The position numbers were made by a program, and so were the translations under genes. A DNA stretch of 64,000 bases from contig DEJQ01000035.1 of assembly GCA_002353575.1 (NCBI GenBank), positions 1-64,000 on the forward strand, in the 5' to 3' direction. Each line of letters begins with the position of its first letter. Positions within the stretch are counted from its first letter, which is position 1. The notes under the pieces are model-generated. The model was given only the letters and a program-made list of their open reading frames with translations. It was not told the DNA's origin and searched no databases. Shown here piece after piece: positions 34,710 to 45,050 of the stretch. The DNA is from Prevotellaceae bacterium UBA2744 (GTDB taxonomy: Bacteria > Bacteroidota > Bacteroidia > Bacteroidales > Bacteroidaceae).

Positions 34710-37700
34710 ATGTCTAAAATCATCAACAATCGAGTAAACTTTGCAACGGTAAAGAATCCGATGCCTTATCCTGACTTTCTTGATGTTCAGTTGAAGTCGT
34801 TTAAGGATTTCTTGCAGCTTGACACCCCGCCAGAAAAGCGCAAGAAAGACGGTCTTTACAAGGTATTTGCAGAGAATTTCCCTATTCAAGACACTCGTAA
34901 TAACTTCGTGCTTGAGTTCTTGGATTATTATATTGATGCACCTCGCTATTCTATTGAGGAGTGTTTGGAGCGCGGTCTGACTTATAGTGTGCCATTGAAG
35001 GCTAAACTGAAACTCTACTGTTCCGACCCTGACCATGAGGACTTTGACACAGTTATTCAGGATGTGTTCCTCGGTCCTATTCCTTACATGACAGAGAGTG
35101 GTACATTCGTCATCAACGGTGCCGAGCGAGTAGTAGTATCACAGTTGCATCGTTCTCCAGGCGTGTTCTTCGGTTCTAGTGTTCATGCAAACGGTACACC
35201 TCTTTTCTCTGCTCGTATCATCCCATTCAAGGGCTCATGGATCGAATTTGCAACTGACATCAATAATGTGATGTATGCTTACATCGATCGTAAAAAGAAA
35301 TTACCTGTAACAACTCTTCTTCGTGCTATTGGTTTCGAGTCAGATAAGGATATCTTGAGCATATTCGATTTGGCTGAAGAGGTTAAGGTTACAGCGACAA
35401 ACCTTAAGAAATTGAAGGGGCGTAAATTAGCAGCCCGTGTTCTTAAGTCATGGAATGAAGATTTTGTTGATGAAGATACTGGCGAGGTTGTATCTATTGA
35501 ACGTAATGAGGTAATAATCGAACGTGAAACTGCTCTTGAACAAGATCAGATTGATCTGATTCTTGAGTCTGGTGTTGAGTCTATCCTTGTACACAACGAG
35601 AATGTGAACAGTTCGGATTTCTCTATTATTTTCAACACCCTTCAGAAAGACCCAAGTAACTCTGAAAAGGAGGCTGTAGTATATATCTACCGTCAGCTTC
35701 GCAATGCAGACCCGGCTGATGATGCCAGTGCACGTGAAGTTATCAATAATCTCTTCTTTTCTGAGAAACGTTATGACCTTGGTGATGTAGGTCGTTACCG
35801 TATCAATACAAAGTTGGGATTGAATACAGATCCAGATATCCGTGTGTTGACAAAGGAAGATATCATCGAAATTATCAAATATCTTGTAGAATTGGCTAAT
35901 TCAAAGGCTGTTGTAGATGATATTGACCACTTGTCAAACCGTCGTGTGCGTACAGTTGGTGAGCAACTCTCTAACCAGTTTGCTATTGGTTTGGCACGTA
36001 TGAGCCGTACTATTCGCGAACGAATGAATGTACGTGATAATGAGGTGTTCACTCCTACGGACTTGATCAATGCCAAGACTATCTCAAGCGTCATCAACTC
36101 ATTCTTCGGAACTAACCCGTTGTCGCAGTTCATGGATCAGACTAATCCACTTGCAGAGGTAACTCACAAGCGTCGTCTCAGTGCACTTGGTCCTGGTGGT
36201 CTGTCTCGTGAACGTGCTGGTTTCGAAGTTCGTGACGTACACTATACTCACTATGGTCGTCTGTGTCCAATCGAGAGTCCTGAAGGTCCAAACATCGGAC
36301 TTATCTCTTCTCTCTGTGTATATGCTAAAATCAACGATCTCGGATTTATCGAGACTCCTTACCGTCCTATCGTAGATGGCAAGGCTGATATAAATAATGA
36401 TCATATTGTATATCTGTCTGCAGAAGAAGAAACAGGCAAGATTATCGGTCAGGGCAATGCACCTTTGCGTGATGATGGCTCGTTCATACGTAAGGTGGTT
36501 AAGTGCCGTCAGGATGCCGACTATCCAGTTGTGCCTCCGACCGAAGTTGACTATATGGACGTCGCTCCTCAGCAGATTGCATCTATTGCTGCAGCTCTCA
36601 TCCCATTCCTTGAGCACGATGATGCTCACCGCGCGTTGATGGGCTCTAACATGATGCGCCAGGCAGTTCCACTTATCCGTACTGAGGCTCCTATTGTAGG
36701 TACAGGTATAGAAAAGCAGGTATGTGAAGACTCACGTACAATGATTACTGCTGAAGGTGATGGAGTTGTAGAATATGTAGATGCTACGACAATCCGTATT
36801 CTTTACGATCGTACAGAAGATGAAGAATTCGTAAGTTTCGTTCCGGCTCTTAAAGAATACAAGATTCCGAAGTTCCGTCGTACTAATCAGAATATGACAA
36901 TCGACCTCCGTCCTATTTGTGATGCAGGTCAGCGTGTGAAGAAAGGCGACATACTTACCGAGGGATATGCTACAGAGGCTGGCGAACTCGCACTTGGCCG
37001 CAACCTTCTCGTTGCCTACATGCCTTGGAAGGGTTACAACTATGAAGATGCTATCGTGCTCAATGAGCGTCTCGTACGTGAAGATATTCTTACATCTGTT
37101 CACGTAGATGAATATTCACTTGAAGTACGTGAGACAAAACGCGGTCTTGAGGAGTTGACTTCTGATATTCCAAATGTAAGTGAAGAGGCAACAAAAGACC
37201 TTGATGACAGTGGTATCGTACGTATCGGTGCCCGCATCGAACCAGGCGATATTCTTATCGGTAAGATTACTCCTAAGGGAGAGTCAGATCCTTCTCCTGA
37301 AGAGAAATTGCTTCGTGCCATCTTCGGTGACAAGGCAGGTGACGTCAAGGATGCATCCCTCAAGGCAACTCCGTCGCTCTCTGGTGTCGTAATCGACAAG
37401 AAACTCTTCTCTAAGGCTATCAAGACTCGTGCTTCTAAGGCTGAAGATAAGAAGATTCTTCCTAAGTACGACCAGGAGTTCGATGATAAGGTTAACGACT
37501 TGAAAGATATCCTTGTTGACAAGCTCCTTCAACTTACTCAGGGTAAGACATCTCAAGGAGTTAAGGACTTCATGGGCGCAGATCTCATTCCAAAGGGTGC
37601 TAAGTTCATTGCTGGTGCACTCTCTAACCTTGACTGGACGTCTGTTCAGCTTTCAGGTTGGACTGATGACGAACATACCAACCAGTTGATTCATGACCTC

Positions 37701-38519
37701 GTAATAAACTACCTCAAGCAGTATAAACTTCTCGATGCGGAACTTAAGCGTAAGAAGTATGCTCTTACCATTGGTGACGAACTTCCGTCAGGCATTATTC
37801 AGATGGCTAAGGTCTATATTGCTAAGAAACGTAAGATTGGTGTAGGTGACAAGATGGCAGGACGCCACGGTAACAAAGGTATCGTTTCAAAGGTCGTTCG
37901 TCAGGAGGATATGCCATTCCTCGAGGATGGAACTCCTGTTGATATAGTGCTCAACCCACTTGGTGTGCCATCTCGTATGAACATCGGTCAGATATTCGAG
38001 ACCGTTCTTGGTTACGCAGGTAAGAAGTTAGGCGTCAAGTTCTCTACTCCGATCTTTGATGGAGCTCGTCTTGAAGACCTTTGTGAATGGACTGACAAGG
38101 CAGGTTTGCCACGTTACAGCCGCACATATCTGTACAACGGTGAAACAGGCTTGCGTTTTGACCAGCCAGCCACAGTCGGTGTTACGTACATGCTCAAACT
38201 CGGTCATATGGTTGAGGACAAAATGCACGCACGTTCTATCGGTCCGTACTCACTTATCACACAGCAGCCACTTGGTGGTAAGGCTCAGTTTGGTGGACAG
38301 CGTTTCGGAGAGATGGAAGTCTGGGCACTCGAGGCCTTCGGTGCATCTCATGTACTCCAGGAAATCCTTACCATCAAGTCCGACGACGTCACAGGTCGTA
38401 GCAAGGCCTACGAAGCTATCGTTAAGGGTGAGCCAATGCCTACTCCAGGTATTCCTGAGTCACTCAACGTATTGCTCCATGAGCTGCGCGGACTCGGTCT
38501 AAGCATTACATTAGATTAA
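34710..38519 (+). CDS. rpoB: RNA polymerase beta subunit
   Basis: 1269 residues, full length. Rifampicin-region sequence FGTNPLSQFMDQTNPLAE and LSALGPGGLSRERAGFEVRD, active-site KMAGRHGNKG, and the C-terminal PGIPESLNVLLHELRGLG are intact. The rifampicin cluster reads as wild type by eye. rpoC starts 21 bases later. Confidence 0.99.
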   Translation: MSKIINNRVNFATVKNPMPYPDFLDVQLKSFKDFLQLDTPPEKRKKDGLYKVFAENFPIQDTRNNFVLEFLDYYIDAPRYSIEECLERGLTYSVPLKAKLKLYCSDPDHEDFDTVIQDVFLGPIPYMTESGTFVINGAERVVVSQLHRSPGVFFGSSVHANGTPLFSARIIPFKGSWIEFATDINNVMYAYIDRKKKLPVTTLLRAIGFESDKDILSIFDLAEEVKVTATNLKKLKGRKLAARVLKSWNEDFVDEDTGEVVSIERNEVIIERETALEQDQIDLILESGVESILVHNENVNSSDFSIIFNTLQKDPSNSEKEAVVYIYRQLRNADPADDASAREVINNLFFSEKRYDLGDVGRYRINTKLGLNTDPDIRVLTKEDIIEIIKYLVELANSKAVVDDIDHLSNRRVRTVGEQLSNQFAIGLARMSRTIRERMNVRDNEVFTPTDLINAKTISSVINSFFGTNPLSQFMDQTNPLAEVTHKRRLSALGPGGLSRERAGFEVRDVHYTHYGRLCPIESPEGPNIGLISSLCVYAKINDLGFIETPYRPIVDGKADINNDHIVYLSAEEETGKIIGQGNAPLRDDGSFIRKVVKCRQDADYPVVPPTEVDYMDVAPQQIASIAAALIPFLEHDDAHRALMGSNMMRQAVPLIRTEAPIVGTGIEKQVCEDSRTMITAEGDGVVEYVDATTIRILYDRTEDEEFVSFVPALKEYKIPKFRRTNQNMTIDLRPICDAGQRVKKGDILTEGYATEAGELALGRNLLVAYMPWKGYNYEDAIVLNERLVREDILTSVHVDEYSLEVRETKRGLEELTSDIPNVSEEATKDLDDSGIVRIGARIEPGDILIGKITPKGESDPSPEEKLLRAIFGDKAGDVKDASLKATPSLSGVVIDKKLFSKAIKTRASKAEDKKILPKYDQEFDDKVNDLKDILVDKLLQLTQGKTSQGVKDFMGADLIPKGAKFIAGALSNLDWTSVQLSGWTDDEHTNQLIHDLVINYLKQYKLLDAELKRKKYALTIGDELPSGIIQMAKVYIAKKRKIGVGDKMAGRHGNKGIVSKVVRQEDMPFLEDGTPVDIVLNPLGVPSRMNIGQIFETVLGYAGKKLGVKFSTPIFDGARLEDLCEWTDKAGLPRYSRTYLYNGETGLRFDQPATVGVTYMLKLGHMVEDKMHARSIGPYSLITQQPLGGKAQFGGQRFGEMEVWALEAFGASHVLQEILTIKSDDVTGRSKAYEAIVKGEPMPTPGIPESLNVLLHELRGLGLSITLD

Positions 38520-38540
38520 TAACAAAGAAGATATACAAAG

Positions 38541-41500
38541 ATGGCTTTTAAGAAAGAATCTAAATCAAAAACAAATTTCACGAAGATCACTATTGGTCTT
38601 GCTTCTCCAGAGGAGATTCTCGAAAATTCCTATGGTGAGGTGTTGAAGCCTGAGACTATCAATTATCGCACTTACAAGCCTGAGCGCGATGGTCTCTTCT
38701 GTGAGCGCATCTTCGGTCCGACAAAGGACTATGAGTGTCATTGTGGTAAGTACAAGCGCATTCGTTACAAAGGCATTGTCTGCGACCGTTGTGGTGTCGA
38801 AGTGACAGAAAAGAAGGTGCGTCGTGAGCGTGCCGGTCATATCGCTCTTGTAGTACCTGTTGCTCACATTTGGTATTTCCGTTCATTGCCAAACAAGATT
38901 GGTTATCTTCTTGGAATACCTACAAAGAAACTCGATGCAATCATATACTACGAGCGTTATATAATCATTCAGGCTGGTATTGCCGACAATGGTGAGAATA
39001 TCGTTGATGGCGAACTGCTTTCTGAAGAGGAGTACTATGATATAATCGACAATCTTCCAGAAGGCAATCAGTACTTACCGGATGAAGATCCTAACAAGTT
39101 CATCGCCCTCATGGGTGCTGAGGCAATCGAGTACATGCTCAAGCGTGTTGACCTCGACAAACTCTCTTACGAACTGCGTGACCGTGCTAATCAGGATGGT
39201 AGCGCACAGCGTCGTACAGAGTCACTGAAGCGTCTGCAGGTAGTCGAGTCATTCCGTGCCAGTAGTGGGCTCAATCGTCCTGAATGGATGATTATGCACA
39301 ATATCCCAGTGACTCCTCCTGAGTTGCGTCCGTTGGTTCCACTCGATGGTGGACGTTTTGCGACTAGTGACCTCAACGACCTCTATCGTCGTGTAATCAT
39401 TCGCAACAACCGTCTGAAGCGTCTTATCGAAATAAAGGCACCAGACGTAATTCTTCGCAACGAAAAGCGTATGCTTCAGGAAGCTGTCGATTCACTTTTC
39501 GACAACTCTCGTAAGGCAAGCGCCGTTAAGGGTGAGAGTAACCGTCCATTGAAGTCTCTCTCTGATTCTCTGAAGGGTAAACAGGGACGTTTCCGTCAGA
39601 ACCTCCTCGGTAAGCGTGTTGACTACTCTGCACGTTCCGTTATCGTCGTTGGTCCTGAACTTAACATGGGCGAGTGTGGTCTTCCGAAACTTATGGCTGC
39701 AGAACTCTACAAGCCATTCGTTATCCGTAAGCTCATCGAGCGTGGTATTGTAAAGACTGTCAAGAGTGCCAAGAAAATTGTTGATCGTCGCGACCCGGTC
39801 ATTTGGGATATTCTCGAGTACGTGATGAAGGGTCATCCCGTTCTTCTCAACCGTGCCCCGACACTCCACCGACTCGGTATTCAGGCTTTCCAGCCTAAGA
39901 TGATAGAAGGAAAGGCAATTCAGCTTCACCCGCTTGCATGTACGGCTTTCAATGCCGACTTCGACGGTGACCAGATGGCCGTTCACCTTCCACTCTCTAA
40001 CGAGGCAATCCTCGAAGCACAGCTTTTGATGCTTCAGAGTCACAATATCCTTTCTCCTGCCAGTGGTGACCCTATTACTGTTCCATCACAGGATATGGTA
40101 CTCGGACTCTACTATATTTCAAAGGTACGTCCAGGTGCGAAGGGTGAAGGACTTACATTCTATGGTACAGAAGAGGCCATAATCGCCTACAACGAAGGTC
40201 GTGTTGATGTTCATGCTCTCATCAAGTGTGTTGTCAATGATATTGATGAAGCCGGTAATCCTATCCGTCCGCTCGTTGAGACGACTGTTGGCCGTATCAT
40301 CATCAATGAGGTTATTCCGGATGAAATCGGCTACGTTAACGAAGTTATCGGTAAGAAGGCCCTCAAGAAAGTCATTACTAAGGTTATCCGTGGTGTAGGT
40401 ATGGCACGTGCATGCCAGTTCCTCGATGGAATCAAGAATCTTGGTTATAATAAGGCATACGAAGGCGGACTGTCGTTTGTGCTTGACGATATCATCATTC
40501 CGGAAGAGAAGGAGGCTATCGTACAGGAAGGTAACGATACAGTCGATCAGATTACTGCAAACTACTCATTCGGTCTTATTACAGACAAGGACCGTTACCA
40601 GCAGGTGGTTGAAACCTGGACAAAGGCGAACGAGAAACTCAAGAAGACACTTATGACACAGATGACAGAGGCCGATCAGGGCTTCAACGCGGTGTTCATG
40701 ATGCTCGACTCCGGTGCCCGTGGTTCTGCCGACCAGATTTCTCAGCTTGCAGGTATGCGTGGACTTATGGCTAAGCCGCAAAAGGCAGGTGCAAGCGATA
40801 ACAACATCATCGAGAACCCTATCATATCCAACTTTAAGGAAGGTATGTCAGTGCTTGAGTACTTCATTTCTACTCACGGTGCTCGTAAAGGTCTTGCCGA
40901 TACAGCCCTCAAGACAGCCGATGCAGGTTACCTGACACGTCGTCTTGTCGATGTGAGCCATGACGTGATTATCACAGAAGAAGACTGCGGCACTCTTCGC
41001 GGACTTATCTGTACGGCACTCAAGGATGGCGACCGCGTCGTTGCCAGTCTTGAAGACCGCATTCGTGGTCGTGTGTCTGTTCACGATGTGGTTAACCCGG
41101 CCAACAACGAACTTCTCGTTGCCAGCGGTGAGGAAATTTCCGACCGTATTGCACACGAGATTGAAGAAGCTGGTATCGAAAGTGTTGAAATCCGTTCAGT
41201 GCTCACCTGTGAAAGCAAGAAGGGCGTCTGCATGAAGTGTTATGGTCGCAACCTTGCTACTCAGCGTATGGTACAGAAAGGCGAGGCTGTCGGTGTCATT
41301 GCGGCACAGGCAATCGGTGAACCAGGTACTCAGCTGACTCTGCGTACATTCCACGCCGGTGGTGTTGCAGGTAATGCTGCTGCAAACGCACAAATCAAAG
41401 CAAAGAACCGTTCTCGTCTGGAATTCGAAGAACTCCGTACCATCGAACGTCCTACAGCAGAACATCCTGATGGTCAGATTGTAGTAGGCCGTCTGGCAGA

Positions 41501-42836
41501 ACTCCGTTTCCTCGACGTCAACACAGGCATAGCACTCTCTACAGTTTCCGTGCCTTATGGTGCAAACCTCTATGCAAAGGATGGCGAAGTAGTTGAAGCG
41601 GGTACAGTCATTGCCGACTGGGATCCATTCAACTCAGTTATCGTCACTGAATTTGCTGGTAAGGTACAGTTTGAAGGGGTTAAGGAAGGTGTTACATACC
41701 GTGTTGAAACCGACGAAACCACAGGTCTTCGTGACCTCATCGTCATCGAGTCGCGTGATAATAAGGGAATCGTCCCGATGGCTCACATTCTTGATGAGAA
41801 CGGAGAACTGTTGCGTACATACAACTTCCCGATCAATGGTCATATATCCATTGAAGACGGACAGGAACTCACAGCCGGTGACGTGCTCGTTAAGATTCCT
41901 CGTTCGGTAGCAAAGGCAGGCGATATCACTGGTGGTCTTCCGCGTGTCACAGAGCTCTTCGAGGCTCGTAACCCATCCAACCCGGCAATTGTTGCAGAAA
42001 TCGACGGTGAGGTGACAATGGGTAAGGTTAAGCGTGGAAACCGTGAAATCATCCTTACTTCTAAGGTCGGTGATGTCCGCAAGTACCTCGTTCCGCTGTC
42101 AAAGCAGATCCTTGTACAGGAGAACGACTACGTGCGTGCCGGCACTCCGCTTTCCGATGGTGCTATCACTCCGGCCGACATCCTTGCCATCAAGGGTCCT
42201 ACAGCCGTTCAGGAGTACATTGTAAATCAGGTTCAGGACGTTTATCGTATGCAGGGTGTGTCTATCAACGACAAACACTTTGAGATTATTGTTCGCCAGA
42301 TGATGCGCAAGGTACAGATCAACGATGCCGGTGACACCCGCTTCCTTGAAGACGGAATTGTTGACAAGATTGATTTCATCGAAGAGAACGATCGCATCTG
42401 GGGTAAGAAAGTAGTTACCGACGCAGGCGATTCAGAGACAATGGTTCCAGGTATGATTGTCACTGCCCGCAAACTTCGTGACGAGAACTCAATGCTGAAG
42501 CGTCGTGACCTGAAGATTGTACAGACACGCGACGCAGTCCCTGCTACATCTACCCAGATACTTCAGGGTATCACCCGTGCAGCCCTCGGAGCAAAGAGCT
42601 TCGTCAGTGCAGCTTCCTTCCAGGAGACAACCAAGGTGCTCAACGAGGCTGCCATCTCCGGAAAGAGCGATACACTCGAGGGAATGAAGGAAAATGTAAT
42701 CTGCGGACACCTCATCCCTGCCGGTACGGGTCTGCGCGACTTTGACCGCATCATTGTTGGTGATAAGGAAGAATATACAGATTTGCGCCGCGGACAGTTC
42801 AATCCCGATCTTGCTTTCTCTTCTTTCGGTGAATAA
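38541..42836 (+). CDS. rpoC: RNA polymerase beta' subunit
   Basis: 1431 residues. N-terminal zinc cysteines in CHCGKYKRIRYKG...CDRCG, the catalytic NADFDGDQMAVH (about residue 470) with three Asp, the trigger-loop region and the second zinc site CESKKGVCMKCYGRNL are all present. Ends with a normal Bacteroidetes C-terminus and a terminator. Confidence 0.99.
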   Translation: MAFKKESKSKTNFTKITIGLASPEEILENSYGEVLKPETINYRTYKPERDGLFCERIFGPTKDYECHCGKYKRIRYKGIVCDRCGVEVTEKKVRRERAGHIALVVPVAHIWYFRSLPNKIGYLLGIPTKKLDAIIYYERYIIIQAGIADNGENIVDGELLSEEEYYDIIDNLPEGNQYLPDEDPNKFIALMGAEAIEYMLKRVDLDKLSYELRDRANQDGSAQRRTESLKRLQVVESFRASSGLNRPEWMIMHNIPVTPPELRPLVPLDGGRFATSDLNDLYRRVIIRNNRLKRLIEIKAPDVILRNEKRMLQEAVDSLFDNSRKASAVKGESNRPLKSLSDSLKGKQGRFRQNLLGKRVDYSARSVIVVGPELNMGECGLPKLMAAELYKPFVIRKLIERGIVKTVKSAKKIVDRRDPVIWDILEYVMKGHPVLLNRAPTLHRLGIQAFQPKMIEGKAIQLHPLACTAFNADFDGDQMAVHLPLSNEAILEAQLLMLQSHNILSPASGDPITVPSQDMVLGLYYISKVRPGAKGEGLTFYGTEEAIIAYNEGRVDVHALIKCVVNDIDEAGNPIRPLVETTVGRIIINEVIPDEIGYVNEVIGKKALKKVITKVIRGVGMARACQFLDGIKNLGYNKAYEGGLSFVLDDIIIPEEKEAIVQEGNDTVDQITANYSFGLITDKDRYQQVVETWTKANEKLKKTLMTQMTEADQGFNAVFMMLDSGARGSADQISQLAGMRGLMAKPQKAGASDNNIIENPIISNFKEGMSVLEYFISTHGARKGLADTALKTADAGYLTRRLVDVSHDVIITEEDCGTLRGLICTALKDGDRVVASLEDRIRGRVSVHDVVNPANNELLVASGEEISDRIAHEIEEAGIESVEIRSVLTCESKKGVCMKCYGRNLATQRMVQKGEAVGVIAAQAIGEPGTQLTLRTFHAGGVAGNAAANAQIKAKNRSRLEFEELRTIERPTAEHPDGQIVVGRLAELRFLDVNTGIALSTVSVPYGANLYAKDGEVVEAGTVIADWDPFNSVIVTEFAGKVQFEGVKEGVTYRVETDETTGLRDLIVIESRDNKGIVPMAHILDENGELLRTYNFPINGHISIEDGQELTAGDVLVKIPRSVAKAGDITGGLPRVTELFEARNPSNPAIVAEIDGEVTMGKVKRGNREIILTSKVGDVRKYLVPLSKQILVQENDYVRAGTPLSDGAITPADILAIKGPTAVQEYIVNQVQDVYRMQGVSINDKHFEIIVRQMMRKVQINDAGDTRFLEDGIVDKIDFIEENDRIWGKKVVTDAGDSETMVPGMIVTARKLRDENSMLKRRDLKIVQTRDAVPATSTQILQGITRAALGAKSFVSAASFQETTKVLNEAAISGKSDTLEGMKENVICGHLIPAGTGLRDFDRIIVGDKEEYTDLRRGQFNPDLAFSSFGE

Positions 42837-42864
42837 TCTGACAGTAGGGTAATAATATAAAAAG

Positions 42865-42912
42865 AAACTCGGAGTACATCATCTGTATGTATTCCGAGTT
42901 TTTCTTTTTCTG
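42865..42912 (+). terminator. Terminator after rpoC
   Basis: 15-bp stem AAACTCGGAGTACAT (42865-42879) with ATGTATTCCGAGTTT (42887-42901), one G-U pair, then TTTTCTTTTTC. The T-run ends the rpoBC transcript, and the hairpin faces the convergent ZIP gene. Confidence 0.9.
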
Positions 42913-42928
42913 TATGTAGGCAGTGTTA

Positions 42929-43705
42929 CTAACCCATCACTACGTCTAATATCATCATCAGTACGAAACCAAGTGCAAAACCGATAGTGCTTAGATTGCT
43001 GTGTTGGCCTTCCGACGCTTCGGGGATGAGTTCCTCGACTACGACGTAGAACATCGCTCCTGCAGCAAATGCGAGCATATAGGGCAGAAGAGGTGTGAGC
43101 AGCGATGCGAGCAGAATGACGGCCAATCCGCCGATAGGCTCTACAGCCCCGCTGAGACTTCCTATCATGAACGAACGCCACTTCGAATTGCCTGCAGCAC
43201 GCATTGGCATCGAGATTATAGCACCTTCCGGAACATTCTGTATTGCAATACCCAATGACACTGCAATAGCCGATGTAATGGAAATATTTGCCAATCCCTG
43301 TTCAGCTCCAGCAAAGACCACGCCCACAGCCATTCCTTCAGGCAGATTATGTATGGTTACTGCCAAGGCAAGCATGGCCGTGCGGGAGAGATGCGAGCGC
43401 GGACCCTCAGGCTTGTTGGTGCCGATGTGTAAGTGTGGCGTTATGTCGTCGAGTACGAGCAAGAAACCGATACCGGCCAGAAAACCTATCGATGCGGGTA
43501 CTACAGACCACGCCCCCTTATGGGCTTCCATGTCCATTGCCGGTATCAGCAGTGACCATACCGAAGCTGCTACCATCACTCCTGATGCAAAACCCAATAG
43601 CGTCTTTTGCAGTCGGGGCGACATCCCGTCCTTCATGAAAAAGACGAATGCAGCCCCGATGACAGTTCCTATGAAAGGAATGAGCAGTCCAATGATAACC
43701 GTCAT
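42929..43705 (-). CDS. ZIP family metal transporter
   Basis: 258-residue, eight-segment inner-membrane transporter for zinc or related divalent metals. Family motifs TIHNLPEGMAVG and IQNVPEGAIIS carry the metal-binding His and Glu residues of helices IV and V, and a His-rich loop (DDITPHLHIG) lies before them. I start at 43705 (MTVIIGLLIPF), where the ATG overlaps the stop of the upstream winged-helix gene (ATGA). An upstream in-frame ATG at 43720 would run inside that gene. Metal specificity is not readable. Confidence 0.9.
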   Translation of the reverse strand: MTVIIGLLIPFIGTVIGAAFVFFMKDGMSPRLQKTLLGFASGVMVAASVWSLLIPAMDMEAHKGAWSVVPASIGFLAGIGFLLVLDDITPHLHIGTNKPEGPRSHLSRTAMLALAVTIHNLPEGMAVGVVFAGAEQGLANISITSAIAVSLGIAIQNVPEGAIISMPMRAAGNSKWRSFMIGSLSGAVEPIGGLAVILLASLLTPLLPYMLAFAAGAMFYVVVEELIPEASEGQHSNLSTIGFALGFVLMMILDVVMG

Positions 43706-43875
43706 TGTGCTGGTTCCCATTTGCAGCGGACGGGTGATACGATAGCACCTTCCTTCTTCAATTCTGCAAATGCCTTATCCACTTCCTTGCGGTCAGCACC
43801 CAACGCCTTAGTTACGTCACCGGCGGAAACTGGTTTCCCAGCCTCGCGCATAGCCTTTAATACTTGTTCTTTCAT
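43702..43875 (-). CDS. 57-residue winged-helix-like protein upstream of the ZIP gene
   Basis: Small gene beginning MKEQVLKAMREAGKPVSAGD and ending in SPVRCKWEPAQ. It reads as one winged helix: helix 1 (EQVLKAMREAG), helix 2 (SAGDVTKALG), recognition-like helix (DRKEVDKAFAELKKEG) and a wing strand pair (AIVSPVRCKWE). Its stop overlaps the ZIP start by 4 bases, so the two are translationally coupled. It could be a DNA-binding regulator of the transporter or a MarR-like accessory protein. Coding character and operon fit are good; function is inferred. Confidence 0.75.
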   Translation of the reverse strand: MKEQVLKAMREAGKPVSAGDVTKALGADRKEVDKAFAELKKEGAIVSPVRCKWEPAQ

Positions 43876-43888
43876 AGTCTGTTGCCGA

Positions 43889-43960
43889 TTAGAAATTAAA
43901 TGTTTCTCCCAGTTCCATCATCTTGAAGAAGTCAGCCTTTGCATCCTTCAGATAATACAT
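43889..43960 (-). pseudogene. C-terminal gene remnant, 23 codons
   Basis: A frame reading MYYLKDAKADFFKMMELGET and ending NF stops 13 bases before the winged-helix gene. It looks like the end of a real protein (balanced composition, amphipathic helix) but is open for only 28 codons, starting in the last codons of the hydrolase gene. I do not recognise the family. Most likely debris of a gene deleted between the hydrolase and the winged-helix gene; a tiny real peptide is possible. Confidence 0.35.
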
Positions 43961-43970
43961 CACGCCGTTC

Positions 43971-45011
43971 TCACTTCAGATTCTTGTCGAAGAACTCAGC
44001 GAGTTTATCCCATGGAATGAGATTCTTCGGTTTGCCCTCTCCTTCCGGTTCCGTATAGCCGCCGTCATATAGATCGCAATGTGTGGCACCTGGAATGATG
44101 AGCAGTTCTTTATTCTCCGGACTTGGATTGGGCTTGCCGACCGTGTTATACCCCTCAGCCCTGCCCTCCACCATATACCTGTAGGCAGCCTCGCCGAAGT
44201 AGCGTGAATGGGCCTTTTCGCCGTGCATTACGAGGACGGCAGAGCGAATCTCGTTGATATAATAGAGGAAACGGCTGTTCGAGTAAGCCTGAGTGCCGAT
44301 GGTGCGCCAGCCGTCGTTCGAGTTGCCGCTGCGCTTGTGGTAGCCGCGCTCGGTGATATAGTAGTCGTAGTAGTCCTTGACAAATGGCGGAGCATCGTCG
44401 GGCAGCGGGTTCACCACCCCTCCGGCCATTGCCGCCGGGTCGGCAAGCCGCTGCTTCGCCATCGCTTCGCGTGCAGCATGGCGCGACTCCTCCTTGTCCT
44501 CGTTGTCAAAATAGCCGTTGCCGCTGACGCGGGTCATGTCATACATCGTCGAGCTCACCGTAGCCCTGATGCGTGTGTCGGCGGCAGCAGCATTGAGGGC
44601 AATGCCTCCCCATCCGCAAATGCCGATGATTCCAATTCTGTCAGCATCCACATCCTCCTGGCGCGACAGGAAATCGACAGCCGCCATGAAGTCCTCGGTG
44701 TTGATGTCGGGCGAAGCCGTGCGCCGCGGTTCGCCGCTGCTCTCGCCCGTATATGAAGGGTCGAAGGCCAAAGCCGCGAATCCGCGCTCAGCCATCCGCA
44801 TGGCATAGAGCCCGCTCGACTGCTCCTTCACGGCACCGAAAGGACCGCAGACCGCGATGGCAGCCAGCCTCCCCCTGGCATTCCTCGGCGTATATAAGTC
44901 TGCGGCAATCGTCAGGCCATACTGTGTTTCAAACGTCACCTTCCGGTGGTTCACTTTCTCGCTCAGCGGGAACACCTTGTCCCACTCCTCAGTCAATACT
45001 AACTTTCTCAT
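43971..45011 (-). CDS. Alpha/beta hydrolase, probably ex-lipoprotein
   Basis: 346 residues from the ATG 45011 (MRKLVLTEEWDK). Alpha/beta-hydrolase of the dienelactone-hydrolase-like group: ADLYTPRNARGR opening strand, nucleophile elbow GICGWGG with Cys in the Ser position, and the late His in PGATHCDLYD. Natural substrate unknown. Upstream in the same frame lies a recognisable but broken lipoprotein signal (45051-45104), so the protein, if made, should now stay in the cytoplasm. GC-rich third positions differ from the neighbouring rpoBC genes. Confidence 0.8.
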   Translation of the reverse strand: MRKLVLTEEWDKVFPLSEKVNHRKVTFETQYGLTIAADLYTPRNARGRLAAIAVCGPFGAVKEQSSGLYAMRMAERGFAALAFDPSYTGESSGEPRRTASPDINTEDFMAAVDFLSRQEDVDADRIGIIGICGWGGIALNAAAADTRIRATVSSTMYDMTRVSGNGYFDNEDKEESRHAAREAMAKQRLADPAAMAGGVVNPLPDDAPPFVKDYYDYYITERGYHKRSGNSNDGWRTIGTQAYSNSRFLYYINEIRSAVLVMHGEKAHSRYFGEAAYRYMVEGRAEGYNTVGKPNPSPENKELLIIPGATHCDLYDGGYTEPEGEGKPKNLIPWDKLAEFFDKNLK

Positions 45012-45050
45012 ATTCTCTTCTTGTTTTAGTTTGGTTGTCTTTCCGCCCCA

